A stretch of 64,000 nucleotides of DNA from positions 1 to 64,000 of the forward strand of contig NZ_JBDJAW010000031.1 of the NCBI RefSeq assembly GCF_039649665.1. Reading direction: 5' to 3'. The stretch is from Microbispora sp. ZYX-F-249. Lineage in GTDB: Bacteria > Actinomycetota > Actinomycetes > Streptosporangiales > Streptosporangiaceae. The position numbers and the translations under genes were made by a program. The notes under the pieces were generated by a model, which was not told the origin of the DNA, searched no databases, and saw nothing but the letters and a program-made list of their open reading frames with translations. This document shows, one piece after another, positions 54,804 to 64,000 of the stretch (position 1 is the first letter of the stretch; every line of letters starts with the position of its first letter).

Positions 54804-54877
54804 CCCTTGTGGATCACACTCGAGGTGCCGCTCAGCTTGGTCGTCCCCGGCTTACGGATAATGATCTTCTTCATCAT
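54800..54877 (-). CDS. 25-residue cationic micropeptide, translationally coupled to the TPR gene
   Basis: The frame starts MMKKIIIRKPGTTKLS and ends SSVIHKG, with seven Lys/Arg/His and no acidic residue or Cys. Its TGA stop overlaps the GTG of the TPR/AAA_16-like gene, a strong sign of real translation. GGGGAAAGAGG precedes the two ATG codons (54877 or 54874). It has no signal peptide and no recognised RiPP leader motif. It could be a bound regulator of the TPR protein, a signal, or a modified product. I recall similar short basic peptides before this TPR family in other actinomycetes, but cannot confirm that here. Confidence 0.65.
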   Translation of the reverse strand: MMKKIIIRKPGTTKLSGTSSVIHKG

Positions 54878-54909
54878 GCCTCTTTCCCCACTCTTGCGGA
54901 CAAGGCACA

Positions 54910-54938
54910 AGTATTCGCAGGGATCAGCTATCCGCCAA
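54910..54938 (-). promoter_or_regulatory. Possible promoter for the micropeptide-TPR pair
   Basis: On the minus strand, TTGGCG (54933-54938), a 17-nt spacer, and AATACT (54910-54915): four of six consensus bases in each box, about 33 nt before the micropeptide start and within the 77-nt gap after the GNAT gene. It would let the pair be expressed apart from the regulator and GNAT genes. Confidence 0.35.
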
Positions 54939-54954
54939 GGGATGGAAGCATTAT

Positions 54955-55521
54955 CTATCGGGAGAAAAGCGGGGAGACCACGCCATTTAGCTGCTTCTCG
55001 ATATAAATCACCACGTTGTCGCCGCATACCTCGCGCCGTAACTCCCGCCAGCCGGATTTGCGGTAGAGCTCCAGCGCGGCGACCTGGCGCAGAGTGGTGT
55101 CACCGCGCAACGTCGAGTATCCGAGCCGGCGCGCCCGCTCCTCGAGCTCCTGCGTGATCCGCGCGCCGTAACCGCGCCGCTGGTGATCGGGGTGGACGCG
55201 CAGCCGGCACATCTCGGCCGTGTCGGCGTCGATGCGCCGCAGGCCGCCCATCGCGACGAGCCCCGCCCCGGGCACCTCTCCGACGAGGAAGTCACCCCCG
55301 GCCGTCAGGTAGATCTCGGTGATCCGGGGGAAGTCGTCGTCATAGTAGACGCCGTCCCCCGGCACCACACCCACCTGTGCCAGGCCGATCTGATGGAGGG
55401 ACCACACCGCGTCGAGGTCCGACCAGCGGTACCGCCGGATCCTCAGCGGTGCGATCCCGCTCTCCTCGCCTCTCACGGGATCTCCCGGCTCGAAATCTCC
55501 CGCCAGCGCGTCTCCTGCCAC
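54955..55521 (-). CDS. GNAT-family N-acetyltransferase
   Basis: 188 residues from GTG 55521, with AAGGAGG 4 nt upstream. The acetyl-CoA motif is LRVHPDHQRRGYGARITQELEERARRLGY (about 115-143), followed by LRQVAALELYRKSGWRELRRE. The first 25 residues (acidic, Gly/Asp/Glu rich) are an extension. It starts 21 nt after the HTH/TPR regulator gene and ends 77 nt before the micropeptide, so it could acetylate a partner in this cluster, such as the Lys-rich peptide. That link is only positional. Confidence 0.85.
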   Translation of the reverse strand: MAGDALAGDFEPGDPVRGEESGIAPLRIRRYRWSDLDAVWSLHQIGLAQVGVVPGDGVYYDDDFPRITEIYLTAGGDFLVGEVPGAGLVAMGGLRRIDADTAEMCRLRVHPDHQRRGYGARITQELEERARRLGYSTLRGDTTLRQVAALELYRKSGWRELRREVCGDNVVIYIEKQLNGVVSPLFSR

Positions 55522-55542
55522 ACGTCCTCCTTGCTCCCCACG

Positions 55543-57132
55543 TCACCCGATGTCCCGGACCAGCTCCGGCGGGATCGTGACGCGGCTCTGCTTGATCACC
55601 TCGCAGAACTCCTGCAGCCGGGCGGAGTCGCCGTGCTTGGCCCTGATCGCCTTCACCAGGTCGTACGCCGGTTTGAGCAGCAGGTCGGTCCGGTAGTCCT
55701 TGTCGACCAGGTCGATGGCCTCCTGGCCCAGCTTGAGCGCTGCCTCGACGTCGCCGTCGATGAGCCGGCACATCGCCCGGTCGAACCGGATCAGGGTCTG
55801 GTCGAGCAGGTCCTCGTCCGTGTACTTGTCGAGCGCCTGCTGCAGGATCACGTCGGCCTCCACGGTCTGCCCCAGCTTCACCAGGACGTCGCCCTGGTAG
55901 AAGTAGAGCTGCCGCTCGGTGTAGCCGAAGGCCGGATCCTCCCGGTCGCTGTCGCTCATCTGCTGGAAGGCCGCCCGGGCGCGGTGCAGCGCCCGCTTGG
56001 CCTGTTCGACCACCTCGTGCCGCGAGCCGTTGACGCCGGCGATCTTCGCCAGCGCCCTCGCTTCGACGACCGGCGCCATGGTCCGGGCGGCGCACGGGGT
56101 GTGGCCGGCCAGGTCGCGGCTCTTCTTCGCCAGCGTGAGCGCCTCGCGCGGGTCGCCGTAGTAGAGCGGCACCAGCGCCTCGCGGGCGGTGACCCAGGCG
56201 CGCAGGGCACGGTCTCCGGTCTCGTCCGCCGCCATCCGGCCGGTGCGGAAGAACGAGCGGGCCAGCCGCTGGTCCCCCAGGTCGATCATGATCATCCCGG
56301 AGAGCCCGGCGAGCTGTGCGGCCATCCGGCACAGCCGCTCCTGCACGTCGATGGGCTGGCGGCGGTCCATGGCCTTGCGCACGGCGGTGAACTCGAGCAT
56401 CACGTCGCAGAGCAGACGTACGGGCGGGGTGTTCATGTACTGCCGCCCGAAGCCGGACGTGGCCTGCTCCCACTGGTCGAGCATCGCCGGCGAGACGGTG
56501 GCCGCGACCATGGTCTCGTCCATACGCCGACGGAGGTTCTCCACCGCGCCGAGCACCTGCTCGTCGAGCTCCTGGAGGCCGGCCGCCCCCACGGCGCCGC
56601 CGGCGAGGAGCCTCAATAGCGTCCTCCGTAGCACGTTCTCGTCCTCCTCGCCCCCGTTCACCGTGGGGGTTTCGCCGCCCGACGGGGCCGGCGCACCCCA
56701 CGGAGCGGGTGAAGTGTTAGGTCTGTCCTCTTCTGGGGCTCCACTACTCGATTCGGCGAGGTGTCCGTGGCCGCAGATGCACGGGCTCTCGAACCCGAGA
56801 GCCAGCGGTTCCACCCGATAGACCGAGCACAGGTAGTGGAGATACTCCGGGCCGGGCCGCTTCATCCCCGACTCGTACGCGGACAGTAGCGTCTCTCCGA
56901 TGCCGGGGACGGCTTTTCCGTCTCTCTCGAAGAGAGCGCGCACCTGCTCGATCACGTCGGCGAGCGCCACACCGTGCGAGAGGCGATGTGCCTTGATCCG
57001 GGTCGTGCCGAACTGTGGCCCGCAGTCGTTGTGGATCTCCTCGGCGATCTGGGCCAGGCTGCGCCCGGCGGCCAGGCCCCGCGCCCGGATCCGGCGCGCG
57101 ATCTCCGTCTCCCTGTGTTGCCTGCCGGACAT
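55543..57132 (-). CDS. NsdA-like HTH/TPR transcriptional regulator
   Basis: 529 residues from ATG 57132, with GAGAGGGG upstream. N-terminal DNA-binding region (about 1-110): SLAQIAEEIHNDCG, TTRIKAHRLSHGVALADVIEQVR and LLSAYESGMKRPGPEYLHYLCSVY, then a Cys/His pair ESPCICGHGH. A proline-rich linker (about 125-155) and a short hydrophobic stretch (LRLLAGGAVGAAGL) precede a helical TPR-type domain (about 200-529). This is the architecture of Streptomyces NsdA-type regulators of development and antibiotics. TPR regulators in other phyla (Rgg/PlcR class) sense small peptides. The frame to 57342 is open but unconserved. Confidence 0.85.
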   Translation of the reverse strand: MSGRQHRETEIARRIRARGLAAGRSLAQIAEEIHNDCGPQFGTTRIKAHRLSHGVALADVIEQVRALFERDGKAVPGIGETLLSAYESGMKRPGPEYLHYLCSVYRVEPLALGFESPCICGHGHLAESSSGAPEEDRPNTSPAPWGAPAPSGGETPTVNGGEEDENVLRRTLLRLLAGGAVGAAGLQELDEQVLGAVENLRRRMDETMVAATVSPAMLDQWEQATSGFGRQYMNTPPVRLLCDVMLEFTAVRKAMDRRQPIDVQERLCRMAAQLAGLSGMIMIDLGDQRLARSFFRTGRMAADETGDRALRAWVTAREALVPLYYGDPREALTLAKKSRDLAGHTPCAARTMAPVVEARALAKIAGVNGSRHEVVEQAKRALHRARAAFQQMSDSDREDPAFGYTERQLYFYQGDVLVKLGQTVEADVILQQALDKYTDEDLLDQTLIRFDRAMCRLIDGDVEAALKLGQEAIDLVDKDYRTDLLLKPAYDLVKAIRAKHGDSARLQEFCEVIKQSRVTIPPELVRDIG

Positions 57133-57467
57133 TCCGGCCCCTCTCTCGTGGCCGGCCGCGCTAGCAGCCCGTGGTCTCGAGCGGTCCTCACCTTGTGACG
57201 GAGAGTGACGCTGCCGTCGCGCTCCGCCCACAACATAATGATGGACCATAGTTGGCGCGGCCAAGCCCCCAACCTGAACGTGCCGACTAAGGATCGTCTC
57301 CCGATAGGGGTTTTCTTTCAACCAACATGGGTTTTCCTTCACCTCAGCCGCGTGCGGCCCTCGTTGACCCGAGCACTTCTGTGAGCCATCTTTGGCGCAC
57401 CAGAGTGAACAGACGGGAACGCAAAGTACACATTCCGCCCGCGAACGGAAATGAAGGAGGACCCACG
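57133..57467. promoter_or_regulatory. Divergent control region with two CCATNNTTGGCGC repeats
   Basis: 335-nt gap between the NsdA-like regulator and the small plus-strand gene. CCATAGTTGGCGC (57246-57258) and CCATCTTTGGCGC (57386-57398) are 11 of 13 identical direct repeats, 140 nt apart. A 9-bp palindrome ATGGACCAT (57241-57249) overlaps the first. The gap is AT-richer than its surroundings. These are likely operator sites, perhaps for the adjacent HTH/TPR protein. Confidence 0.45.
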
Positions 57468-57728
57468 GTGGGGGAGGACGATTTCCGGCGCCTGGAACAT
57501 CTGGTGGCCGAACTCGACGCCCGGGGCCTGCTCGCGCGAGTCGTGCGCACCCCGTCGGGCCGCGCCTACGTGCGCGTGATCAACCCCGACGCGACGAGCC
57601 TCACGGAGAACGTCGTCTGCCAGGCGGCCGACTACTGGTGGTCCTGGGGTGAGCGGATGCACCGGGCGGACGACCCCGCCGGAGCGGCCACGAAGGTGGC
57701 CCGTGTGCTCGCCGCGGTGAGCGAGTAG
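57468..57728 (+). CDS. Small hypothetical protein (86 residues) divergent from the NsdA-like regulator
   Basis: GTG start at 57468 with AAGGAGG 7 nt upstream; a longer frame from ATG 57327 would run through the control region and lacks coding bias. Sequence begins GEDDFRRLEHLVAELDARG and contains TPSGRAYVRVINPDA and VVCQAADYWWSWGERM. Small alpha/beta protein with no membrane segment. Family not recognised. Its divergent promoter suggests it may be a target of the regulator. Confidence 0.7.
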   Translation: MGEDDFRRLEHLVAELDARGLLARVVRTPSGRAYVRVINPDATSLTENVVCQAADYWWSWGERMHRADDPAGAATKVARVLAAVSE

Positions 57729-58204
57729 GGGAAGGCGGCGGCCCCAAGGTGGGAGCACGGTGAAAACGCAGTCGCCGTGGGCCGCCGCGATCACCGCGGC
57801 CACGGGGGCGGGCAGGACGCCCGGTGCGGAGCGTGGCCGTCGCGCCGCCCCGGCGCGACGGCGACGCTGCGGCGTCCCGCCCGCCCCGACCCGTCCGCAT
57901 TCCGGCACGACCGGCGGGCCGACCGGCCCGCCGGCACCATGGACCGCCGTCCGGCCCCGTCGAGCAGGTGGGGCCGGGCGGTGATCGGGGGGGATCCCCC
58001 ACTTGGAGAACGGCGACGGGCACGCTTCCGGGTGCGCGCCCGCGTCCTGCCACACCGTCACTGGAGCGTGTCCGGTCCGCCCTCCGCGGCCCCGGACGGG
58101 ACGCGCTTCCGTCTTCCCCGGCGATGTGACGGAGGCCGGATCAGTCGGCAGTATTGGCTACGTTCATGACCTGCCGTTGATCCGATCCAGGGGGGATCCA
58201 CCTC
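57729..58204. other. Gene-free GC-rich gap before mscS
   Basis: 476 nt. Several open frames exist (for example from GTG 57760) but they are Arg/Pro/Gly rich and typical of very high GC DNA, without consistent third-position bias or good ribosome sites. There is a G-run palindrome near 57984-57999. I see no RNA gene or repeat. Confidence 0.5.
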
Positions 58205-59215
58205 GTGTTGCCGCTGTCACCCGCGACGCCAGATCCTGAGCCGACCGTTCTGGACCCCACGGAGATGGGGCAGCAGGTGATGAAGGCGTGTGATAACAAC
58301 GACGGCATCTTCTGCACCGTCTTGAACAGCGCCTTTCCGAAGAAGGACTTCCCGGCCTGGATACAGCTCGTCGCGGGCATCGTGGACGTCCTGCTGCTGA
58401 TCGTCCTGATCCTGGCCGGAGCGATGATCATCCGGAAGGTCGTCCACCGGCTGATCACCCGGCTCACCGTGCGGGCCAGCGTCGGCGTGCTGCCGGAGCG
58501 GCTGCGCGGCAAGGCCGTGCTGACCAGCACGGAGGCCGCAGCGGCGATCATGACCGAGCGCCGCCGGGCACGCGCCGAGACGATGGGCTCGGTGCTGCGG
58601 AGTCTCGCGTCCGTCGTGATCCTGGGCACCGCGGCTCTGATGATCTTCGCGAAGCTCGGGGTCGAACTGGCGCCGCTGCTCACGAGTGTCGGAATCATCG
58701 GTGTGGCGGTCGGCTTCGGCGCCCAGGAGCTGGTCAAGGACTTCATCGCGGGCATGTTCATGCTGCTGGAGGACCAGTACGGCGTGGGCGACGTGATCGA
58801 CACCGGTGTGGCCGTCGGCACGGTGGAGGCCGTCACGCTCCGCATCACCCGCCTGCGCGACGCGGACGGCAAGGTCTGGTACGTGCGCAACGGCACGATC
58901 ACCCGCATCGGCAACGAGTCGCAGGGCTGGTCGAGGGCCCTGGTGGACGTCCCGGTCCCGTACGACAGCGACGTGGCGACGGTCCGCGACCTGCTCACGA
59001 ACATCGCCCACGACATGTGGGAGGACCCGGAGTACCGGGACACGGTCATCGTCGAGGAGCCGCAGGTCTTCGGCCTCGAGTCGGTGTCGGGCTCGTCCGT
59101 CATCTTCCGCGTCACCGCGAAGACCGTGCCCGCGCGGCACCTGGAGGTCGCCCGTGAGCTGCGCCTGCGGGTGAAGCGCGCCTTCGACGACAAGAGCCTC
59201 ACCTTCGCCGCCTGA
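58205..59215 (+). CDS. Small-conductance mechanosensitive channel (MscS family)
   Basis: 336 residues from GTG 58205. Three membrane helices: LVAGIVDVLLLIVLILAGAMII (about 52-75), SLASVVILGTAALMIFAKLG (about 137-158) and the pore helix VGIIGVAVGFGAQELVKDFIAGMFMLLEDQYGVGDVID with the Gly/Ala packing typical of MscS. The beta domain follows (VEAVTLRITRLRDADGKVWYVRNGTI), then a cytoplasmic alpha/beta domain to the end. Releases osmolytes on hypo-osmotic shock. Confidence 0.93.
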   Translation: MLPLSPATPDPEPTVLDPTEMGQQVMKACDNNDGIFCTVLNSAFPKKDFPAWIQLVAGIVDVLLLIVLILAGAMIIRKVVHRLITRLTVRASVGVLPERLRGKAVLTSTEAAAAIMTERRRARAETMGSVLRSLASVVILGTAALMIFAKLGVELAPLLTSVGIIGVAVGFGAQELVKDFIAGMFMLLEDQYGVGDVIDTGVAVGTVEAVTLRITRLRDADGKVWYVRNGTITRIGNESQGWSRALVDVPVPYDSDVATVRDLLTNIAHDMWEDPEYRDTVIVEEPQVFGLESVSGSSVIFRVTAKTVPARHLEVARELRLRVKRAFDDKSLTFAA

Positions 59216-59249
59216 CCTTACCGATCGGTAGCTGGCCTAGGCTGAAATC

Positions 59250-59633
59250 GTGACCAGCGAGCAGACCCTGTCCTTCTACGAGGCAGTCGGCGGCGAGGAG
59301 ACCTTTCAGCGGCTCGTCCACCGGTTCTACCAGGGCGTCGCGGACGACCCCCTGCTGCGCCCGATGTACCCCGAGGAGGACCTGACCGGCGCGGAGGAGC
59401 GGCTGCGCCTGTTCCTCATGCAGTACTGGGGCGGCCCGAGGACCTACAGCGAGCAGCGCGGCCACCCCCGGCTGCGGATGCGGCATGTGCCGTTCGTCGT
59501 CGACGACGCGGCACGCGACGCCTGGCTCAGGCACATGGGCGAGGCCGTACGCTCCCTCGAACTGCCGGCCGAGCTGGAGAAGCAGCTGTGGGACTACCTC
59601 GTCTACGCCGCCCACAGCATGGTCAACGCTTAA
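59250..59633 (+). CDS. glbO: Group II truncated haemoglobin
   Basis: 127 residues from GTG 59250, close to mycobacterial GlbO. Distal Tyr in [19 protein letters not shown] (B10 region), the [29 protein letters not shown] segment with the proximal His (F8), and Trp of G8 in [11 protein letters not shown]. Binds O2 or NO with high affinity and probably protects respiration. Start looks leaderless. In M. tuberculosis glbO is next to aglA, as here. Confidence 0.94.
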   Translation: MTSEQTLSFYEAVGGEETFQRLVHRFYQGVADDPLLRPMYPEEDLTGAEERLRLFLMQYWGGPRTYSEQRGHPRLRMRHVPFVVDDAARDAWLRHMGEAVRSLELPAELEKQLWDYLVYAAHSMVNA

Positions 59634-59663
59634 GCAACGGAAGCAGCGGGCAGCCAAGGACAC

Positions 59664-61214
59664 ATGGAAACAACCCCCTGGTGGCGTGATGCCGTTGTCT
59701 ATGAGATCTATGTCCGCAGCTTCGCCGACGCCTCGGGCGACGGTACGGGCGACCTGGCGGGAATCAGGGACCGCCTGCCGTACCTCGCCGAGCTCGGCGT
59801 CGACGCTGTCTGGCTGACCCCCTTCTACCCCTCCCCCATGGCCGACGGCGGCTACGACGTCGCCGACTACCGCGACGTGGACCCGTTGTTCGGATCGCTG
59901 GCCGACTTCGACGACCTGGTCGCCGACGCGCACGCGCACGGCCTGCGGCTGATGGTGGACATCGTGCCGAACCACAGCTCGTCGGCCCACCCCTGGTTCC
60001 AGAAGGCCCTGGCGTCCCCCAGGGGCTCGCAGGAGCGCGAGCGGTACATGTTCCGGGACGGCGGCCCCGAGCGCGGCGGAAGCGGCCACGGAGAGCCGAA
60101 CAACTGGCTGTCCACCTTCGGGGGCCCGGCGTGGACCCAGGTGCCCGACGGGCAGTGGTACCTCCACCTGTTCGCGCCCGAGCAGCCCGACTTCAACTGG
60201 CGCAATCCCGAGGTGCGGGAGGAGTTCCTCGACATCCTCCGGTTCTGGCTCGACCGGGGAGTGGACGGCTTCCGGATCGACGTCGCGATGGGCCTGATCA
60301 AGGAGGAGGGGCTGCCCGACACGGACCCGGGCTTCGGGGCGCGGTCGCCCATCTGGAGCCGGCCGGAGGTGCACGACATCTACCGCGAGTGGCGGCGGGT
60401 GCTCGACGCCTACCCGGGCACCCGCGTCGCCATCGGCGAGGTCTGGACCGACTCCGCCGAGGACCTGGCGTTGTACGTGCGGCCGGACGAGCTGCACCAG
60501 AGCTTCAACTTCGCCTGGCTGGAGGCCCCCTGGTCGGCCACGGCCTTCCGCAAGGTCATCGACGACACCCTCAAGGCCGTCACCTCGCCGACCTGGGTGC
60601 TGTCCAACCACGACGTCGTACGGCACGTGACCCGCTACGGCCAGGGGTCGCTCGACCCGGGGGCCGGCCTGGCACGGGCTCGCGCGGCGCTGCTCGCCAT
60701 GCTCGCCCTGCCGGGGTCGGCCTATCTGTACCAGGGTGAGGAACTCGGGCTGCCCGAGGTGACCGATCTCCCACCCGAGTCACGGCAGGACCCGATCTTC
60801 GCGCGGTCGAACGGCGAGGTGCCGGGCCGCGACGGCTGCCGGGTGCCGCTGCCCTGGTCGGGCACCGAGCCGCCGTACGGATTCGGGCCGGGCGGCTCGT
60901 GGCTGCCGCAGCCGGCGGACTGGGCCGACCTCACGGCCGAGCGGCAGGCGGCCGACCCGTCCTCGACGCTGTGGTTCTACCGCCGGGCGCTGCAGACGCG
61001 GCGGGAGCTGCGCGGCACCCTGCCCGACGCCATCACCTGGCTGGAGTCTCCGGAGGAGACGCTGTTGTTCCGGCGCGGCCGCCTGATCTGCGTGATCAAC
61101 TGTGGTGAGGGCGCGGTCACGCTGCCGCCTCACGACCAGGTGCTGATCACCAGCGGTCCGCTCGACGGCACCTCTCTGCCCGCCGACACCGCGGCCTGGC
61201 TGCTCGCGGACTGA
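59664..61214 (+). CDS. GH13 alpha-glucosidase (AglA-like)
   Basis: 516 residues from ATG 59664. GH13 regions in order: DAVWLTPFYPSPMADGGYDVADY, DIVPNHSS (region I), GFRIDVAMG with the nucleophile Asp (region II), AIGEVW with the acid Glu (region III) and LSNHDV with the third Asp (region IV). Subfamily context (isomaltase/alpha-glucosidase, also trehalose-linked) fits Rv2471 aglA. Hydrolyses alpha-glucosides; exact linkage not readable. 30 nt after glbO and probably co-transcribed. Confidence 0.92.
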   Translation: METTPWWRDAVVYEIYVRSFADASGDGTGDLAGIRDRLPYLAELGVDAVWLTPFYPSPMADGGYDVADYRDVDPLFGSLADFDDLVADAHAHGLRLMVDIVPNHSSSAHPWFQKALASPRGSQERERYMFRDGGPERGGSGHGEPNNWLSTFGGPAWTQVPDGQWYLHLFAPEQPDFNWRNPEVREEFLDILRFWLDRGVDGFRIDVAMGLIKEEGLPDTDPGFGARSPIWSRPEVHDIYREWRRVLDAYPGTRVAIGEVWTDSAEDLALYVRPDELHQSFNFAWLEAPWSATAFRKVIDDTLKAVTSPTWVLSNHDVVRHVTRYGQGSLDPGAGLARARAALLAMLALPGSAYLYQGEELGLPEVTDLPPESRQDPIFARSNGEVPGRDGCRVPLPWSGTEPPYGFGPGGSWLPQPADWADLTAERQAADPSSTLWFYRRALQTRRELRGTLPDAITWLESPEETLLFRRGRLICVINCGEGAVTLPPHDQVLITSGPLDGTSLPADTAAWLLAD

Positions 61215-61299
61215 CCTCGCCATGTCCCCGGGGCCGGCCGCGGGCCCTCGCCGTCGCGGCCGGTCGCCGGCCGTTCCGATGCCGGACGCCGTGCACGGG

Positions 61300-61331
61300 A
61301 CGCGCCGGTGCCCCGTCCCGTCCCGGCGCGT
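61300..61331. terminator. Hairpin between convergent glucosidase and thioesterase genes
   Basis: ACGCGCCGG and CCGGCGCGT form a 9-bp perfect stem with a 14-nt loop in the 140-nt gap between the two stops. Confidence 0.45.
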
Positions 61332-61354
61332 GACCGGCGATGGGGGCGCCGGCC

Positions 61355-61789
61355 TCAGGACGGGAAGGAGAACCGCTTGAGGTAGGCGAGTTCGTCCTCG
61401 TCGAGCCTGCGGGGACGGGCGGCCCCGGCGTCGTAGGCGACCATGATCGTGCGCGCCTCGACGTAGAGCGTCTCGTCGTCGCGGATCTCGTACGCAAGGG
61501 TGAAGCGGACCCTGGAGATCTCGGTCACCCACACCTCGACACGTACCGGGTCGGTGCGGAAGGTCAGGGGCCGACGGTAGTCGATCTCGTGCCGGGCCAC
61601 CACGAGGTCCTGACGGCGACCGGCGTCCTCGCGCGGCCGGTCCCACAGCATGGACACCCGCGCGTCCTCGAGGTAGTCGAAGAAGCGGACGTTGTTGACG
61701 TGTCCCAAGCTGTCGATGTCGGCGAAGCGCACCTTGCGCTCGAAAACGTAGCGGGTCATCTGATCCGGGAGGTCACGCAGCTCGGTCAC
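61355..61789 (-). CDS. Acyl-CoA thioesterase (4HBT hotdog fold)
   Basis: 144 residues from ATG 61789. Hotdog-fold signature VRFADIDSLGHVNNVRFFDYLEDAR with the catalytic Asp and the GHVNN loop (about residues 20-44). Hydrolyses acyl-CoA to free acid and CoA; chain length not readable. The homologue Rv2475c lies two genes from ettA in M. tuberculosis; here ettA is directly upstream on the same strand, 63 nt away. Confidence 0.92.
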   Translation of the reverse strand: MTELRDLPDQMTRYVFERKVRFADIDSLGHVNNVRFFDYLEDARVSMLWDRPREDAGRRQDLVVARHEIDYRRPLTFRTDPVRVEVWVTEISRVRFTLAYEIRDDETLYVEARTIMVAYDAGAARPRRLDEDELAYLKRFSFPS

Positions 61790-61852
61790 CGGTCAAACCT
61801 AACGGGCGCCCGTCCCCCGCCCGGTGGCGGGGGACGCGGGCCGTTGGTCCGA

Positions 61853-63517
<1,665 letters not shown>

Positions 63518-63527
63518 ACCGTCAAGC

Positions 63528-64000
63528 CTAGGGGATAGCACCGGCAGCGCCGTCCGCGCTGCGGGGAGGCGGGGCCACGGGGGCGGCGGGGAGGCAGACC
63601 CTGTCCCTGCCGAGCTCCTTGGCGCGGTAGAGGGCGAGGTCGGCGGCGGCCAGCAACTCGATGAGATCCTCACCGTGCACGTTCATGATGGCCACCCCGG
63701 CGGAGACCGTGACCGTGACCGTCGCCTGCTCGGCGGGGACCACCATCCGGCCCACCCGGGCGCGCAGCCGCTCGGCCACCCTCCGCGCCTCGTGCACGTC
63801 GGCGCCCGGCAGCAGCACGACGAACTCCTCGCCGCCGAACCGCCCGACCACGTCGTACTCGCGCAGCTGGGTGCGGAGGGTGGCCGCCACCTGGGCGAGG
63901 ACCTGGTCGCCGACCAGGTGGCCATAGGTGTCGTTGACCTTCTTGAAGTGGTCGATGTCCACCAGGACCAGCGCGAGGGTGTCCCCGGTCCGCTGGGCCC
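63528..64000 (-). CDS. Diguanylate cyclase (GGDEF domain), 3' part; continues beyond the right edge
   Basis: Partial gene: the C-terminal GGDEF domain is visible, and the frame stays open through position 64000. Motifs: LALVLVDIDHFKKVNDTYGH (metal and substrate site), VGRFGGEEFVVLLPG with the active GGEEF signature, and AADLALYRAKELGRDRV. The signature is intact, so c-di-GMP synthesis is likely. The C-terminus is Pro/Ala rich. The sensor and membrane parts lie off the window. Stops 10 nt before the ettA start, so the two may be co-transcribed. Confidence 0.9.
   Translation of the reverse strand, partial: AQRTGDTLALVLVDIDHFKKVNDTYGHLVGDQVLAQVAATLRTQLREYDVVGRFGGEEFVVLLPGADVHEARRVAERLRARVGRMVVPAEQATVTVTVSAGVAIMNVHGEDLIELLAAADLALYRAKELGRDRVCLPAAPVAPPPRSADGAAGAIP

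Noticed and set aside
54800-54877. Micropeptide as a lanthipeptide or lasso precursor
   Set aside because: No Cys, no recognised leader, and no LanM/LanC, radical SAM, lasso protease or cyclase gene in the cluster.
57760-57984. 74-residue frame after the small 86-residue gene
   Set aside because: Pro/Arg/Gly-rich with poor ribosome site and overlapping equally long frames on both strands, as expected by chance at about 75% GC.

Overview
The window is chromosomal DNA from a high-GC actinomycete, most likely of the Streptosporangiaceae type (an inference from gene style and content; no 16S gene is inside the window). The support is very high third-position G+C, many GTG and TTG starts, duplicated clpP genes, a mycothiol-linked thiol-fold protein, an actinobacterial micro-ribosomal protein (bL37), TIGR03086 and DUF5753 families, and many RsbU/SpoIIE-type phosphatases. 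Gene density is normal. I see no CRISPR array, intact prophage or insertion sequence.

Layout. 1-470: leader and promoter region of an rRNA operon that runs off the left edge on the minus strand, separated from valS by a long stem-loop. 0.5-7.7 kb: minus-strand housekeeping block valS, clpX, clpP2, clpP1, tig, with a ClgR-type operator before clpP1. 7.9-11.3 kb: a WhiJ-like XRE/DUF5753 regulator divergent from an RsbW-like ATPase, then an exported double rubrerythrin and a DoxX-like membrane protein. 11.4-12.2 kb: an orphan gene, an integrase C-terminal remnant, tRNA-Gly and tRNA-Pro, which look like the scar of an integrated element. 12.4-24.4 kb: mixed metabolism (enoyl-CoA hydratase, TrpB2, galT with a DeoR regulator), a GAF-SpoIIE-ATPase phosphatase, bL37, a c-di-AMP riboswitch driving a cell-wall hydrolase that appears to use a CTG start, and a LipP-like serine hydrolase. 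24.4-31.7 kb: site-2 protease, an atypical response regulator facing a membrane phosphatase, an Eis-like acetyltransferase, rpiB, def and an aldehyde dehydrogenase. 31.8-41.3 kb: an Rv2466c-like protein with a monothiol motif, pepN, a cluster of inverted repeats, LemA/DUF2207, amidase and NERD protein. 41.3-52.6 kb: ilvD, proline iminopeptidase, secreted proteins, WYL, FmdB, HNH, prolyl oligopeptidase and purU.

52.8-57.7 kb is the most unusual part: a co-directional minus-strand group of an NsdA-like HTH/TPR regulator, a GNAT acetyltransferase, a 25-residue cationic peptide, and an AAA_16-like/TPR protein whose GTG start overlaps the peptide's stop codon. It has the layout of a peptide-regulator or peptide-effector system, but no function can be proved from sequence. 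58.2-64 kb: mscS, glbO, a GH13 glucosidase, an acyl-CoA thioesterase, ettA and the 3' part of a GGDEF gene.

The backbone (valS, clpX-P2-P1, tig, lipP-like, rpiB, Rv2466c-like, pepN, HNH, glbO, aglA, thioesterase, ettA) follows, as I recall it, the order of Mycobacterium tuberculosis genes Rv2448c to Rv2477c. The blocks between these genes can therefore be read as lineage-specific insertions into an old conserved segment.
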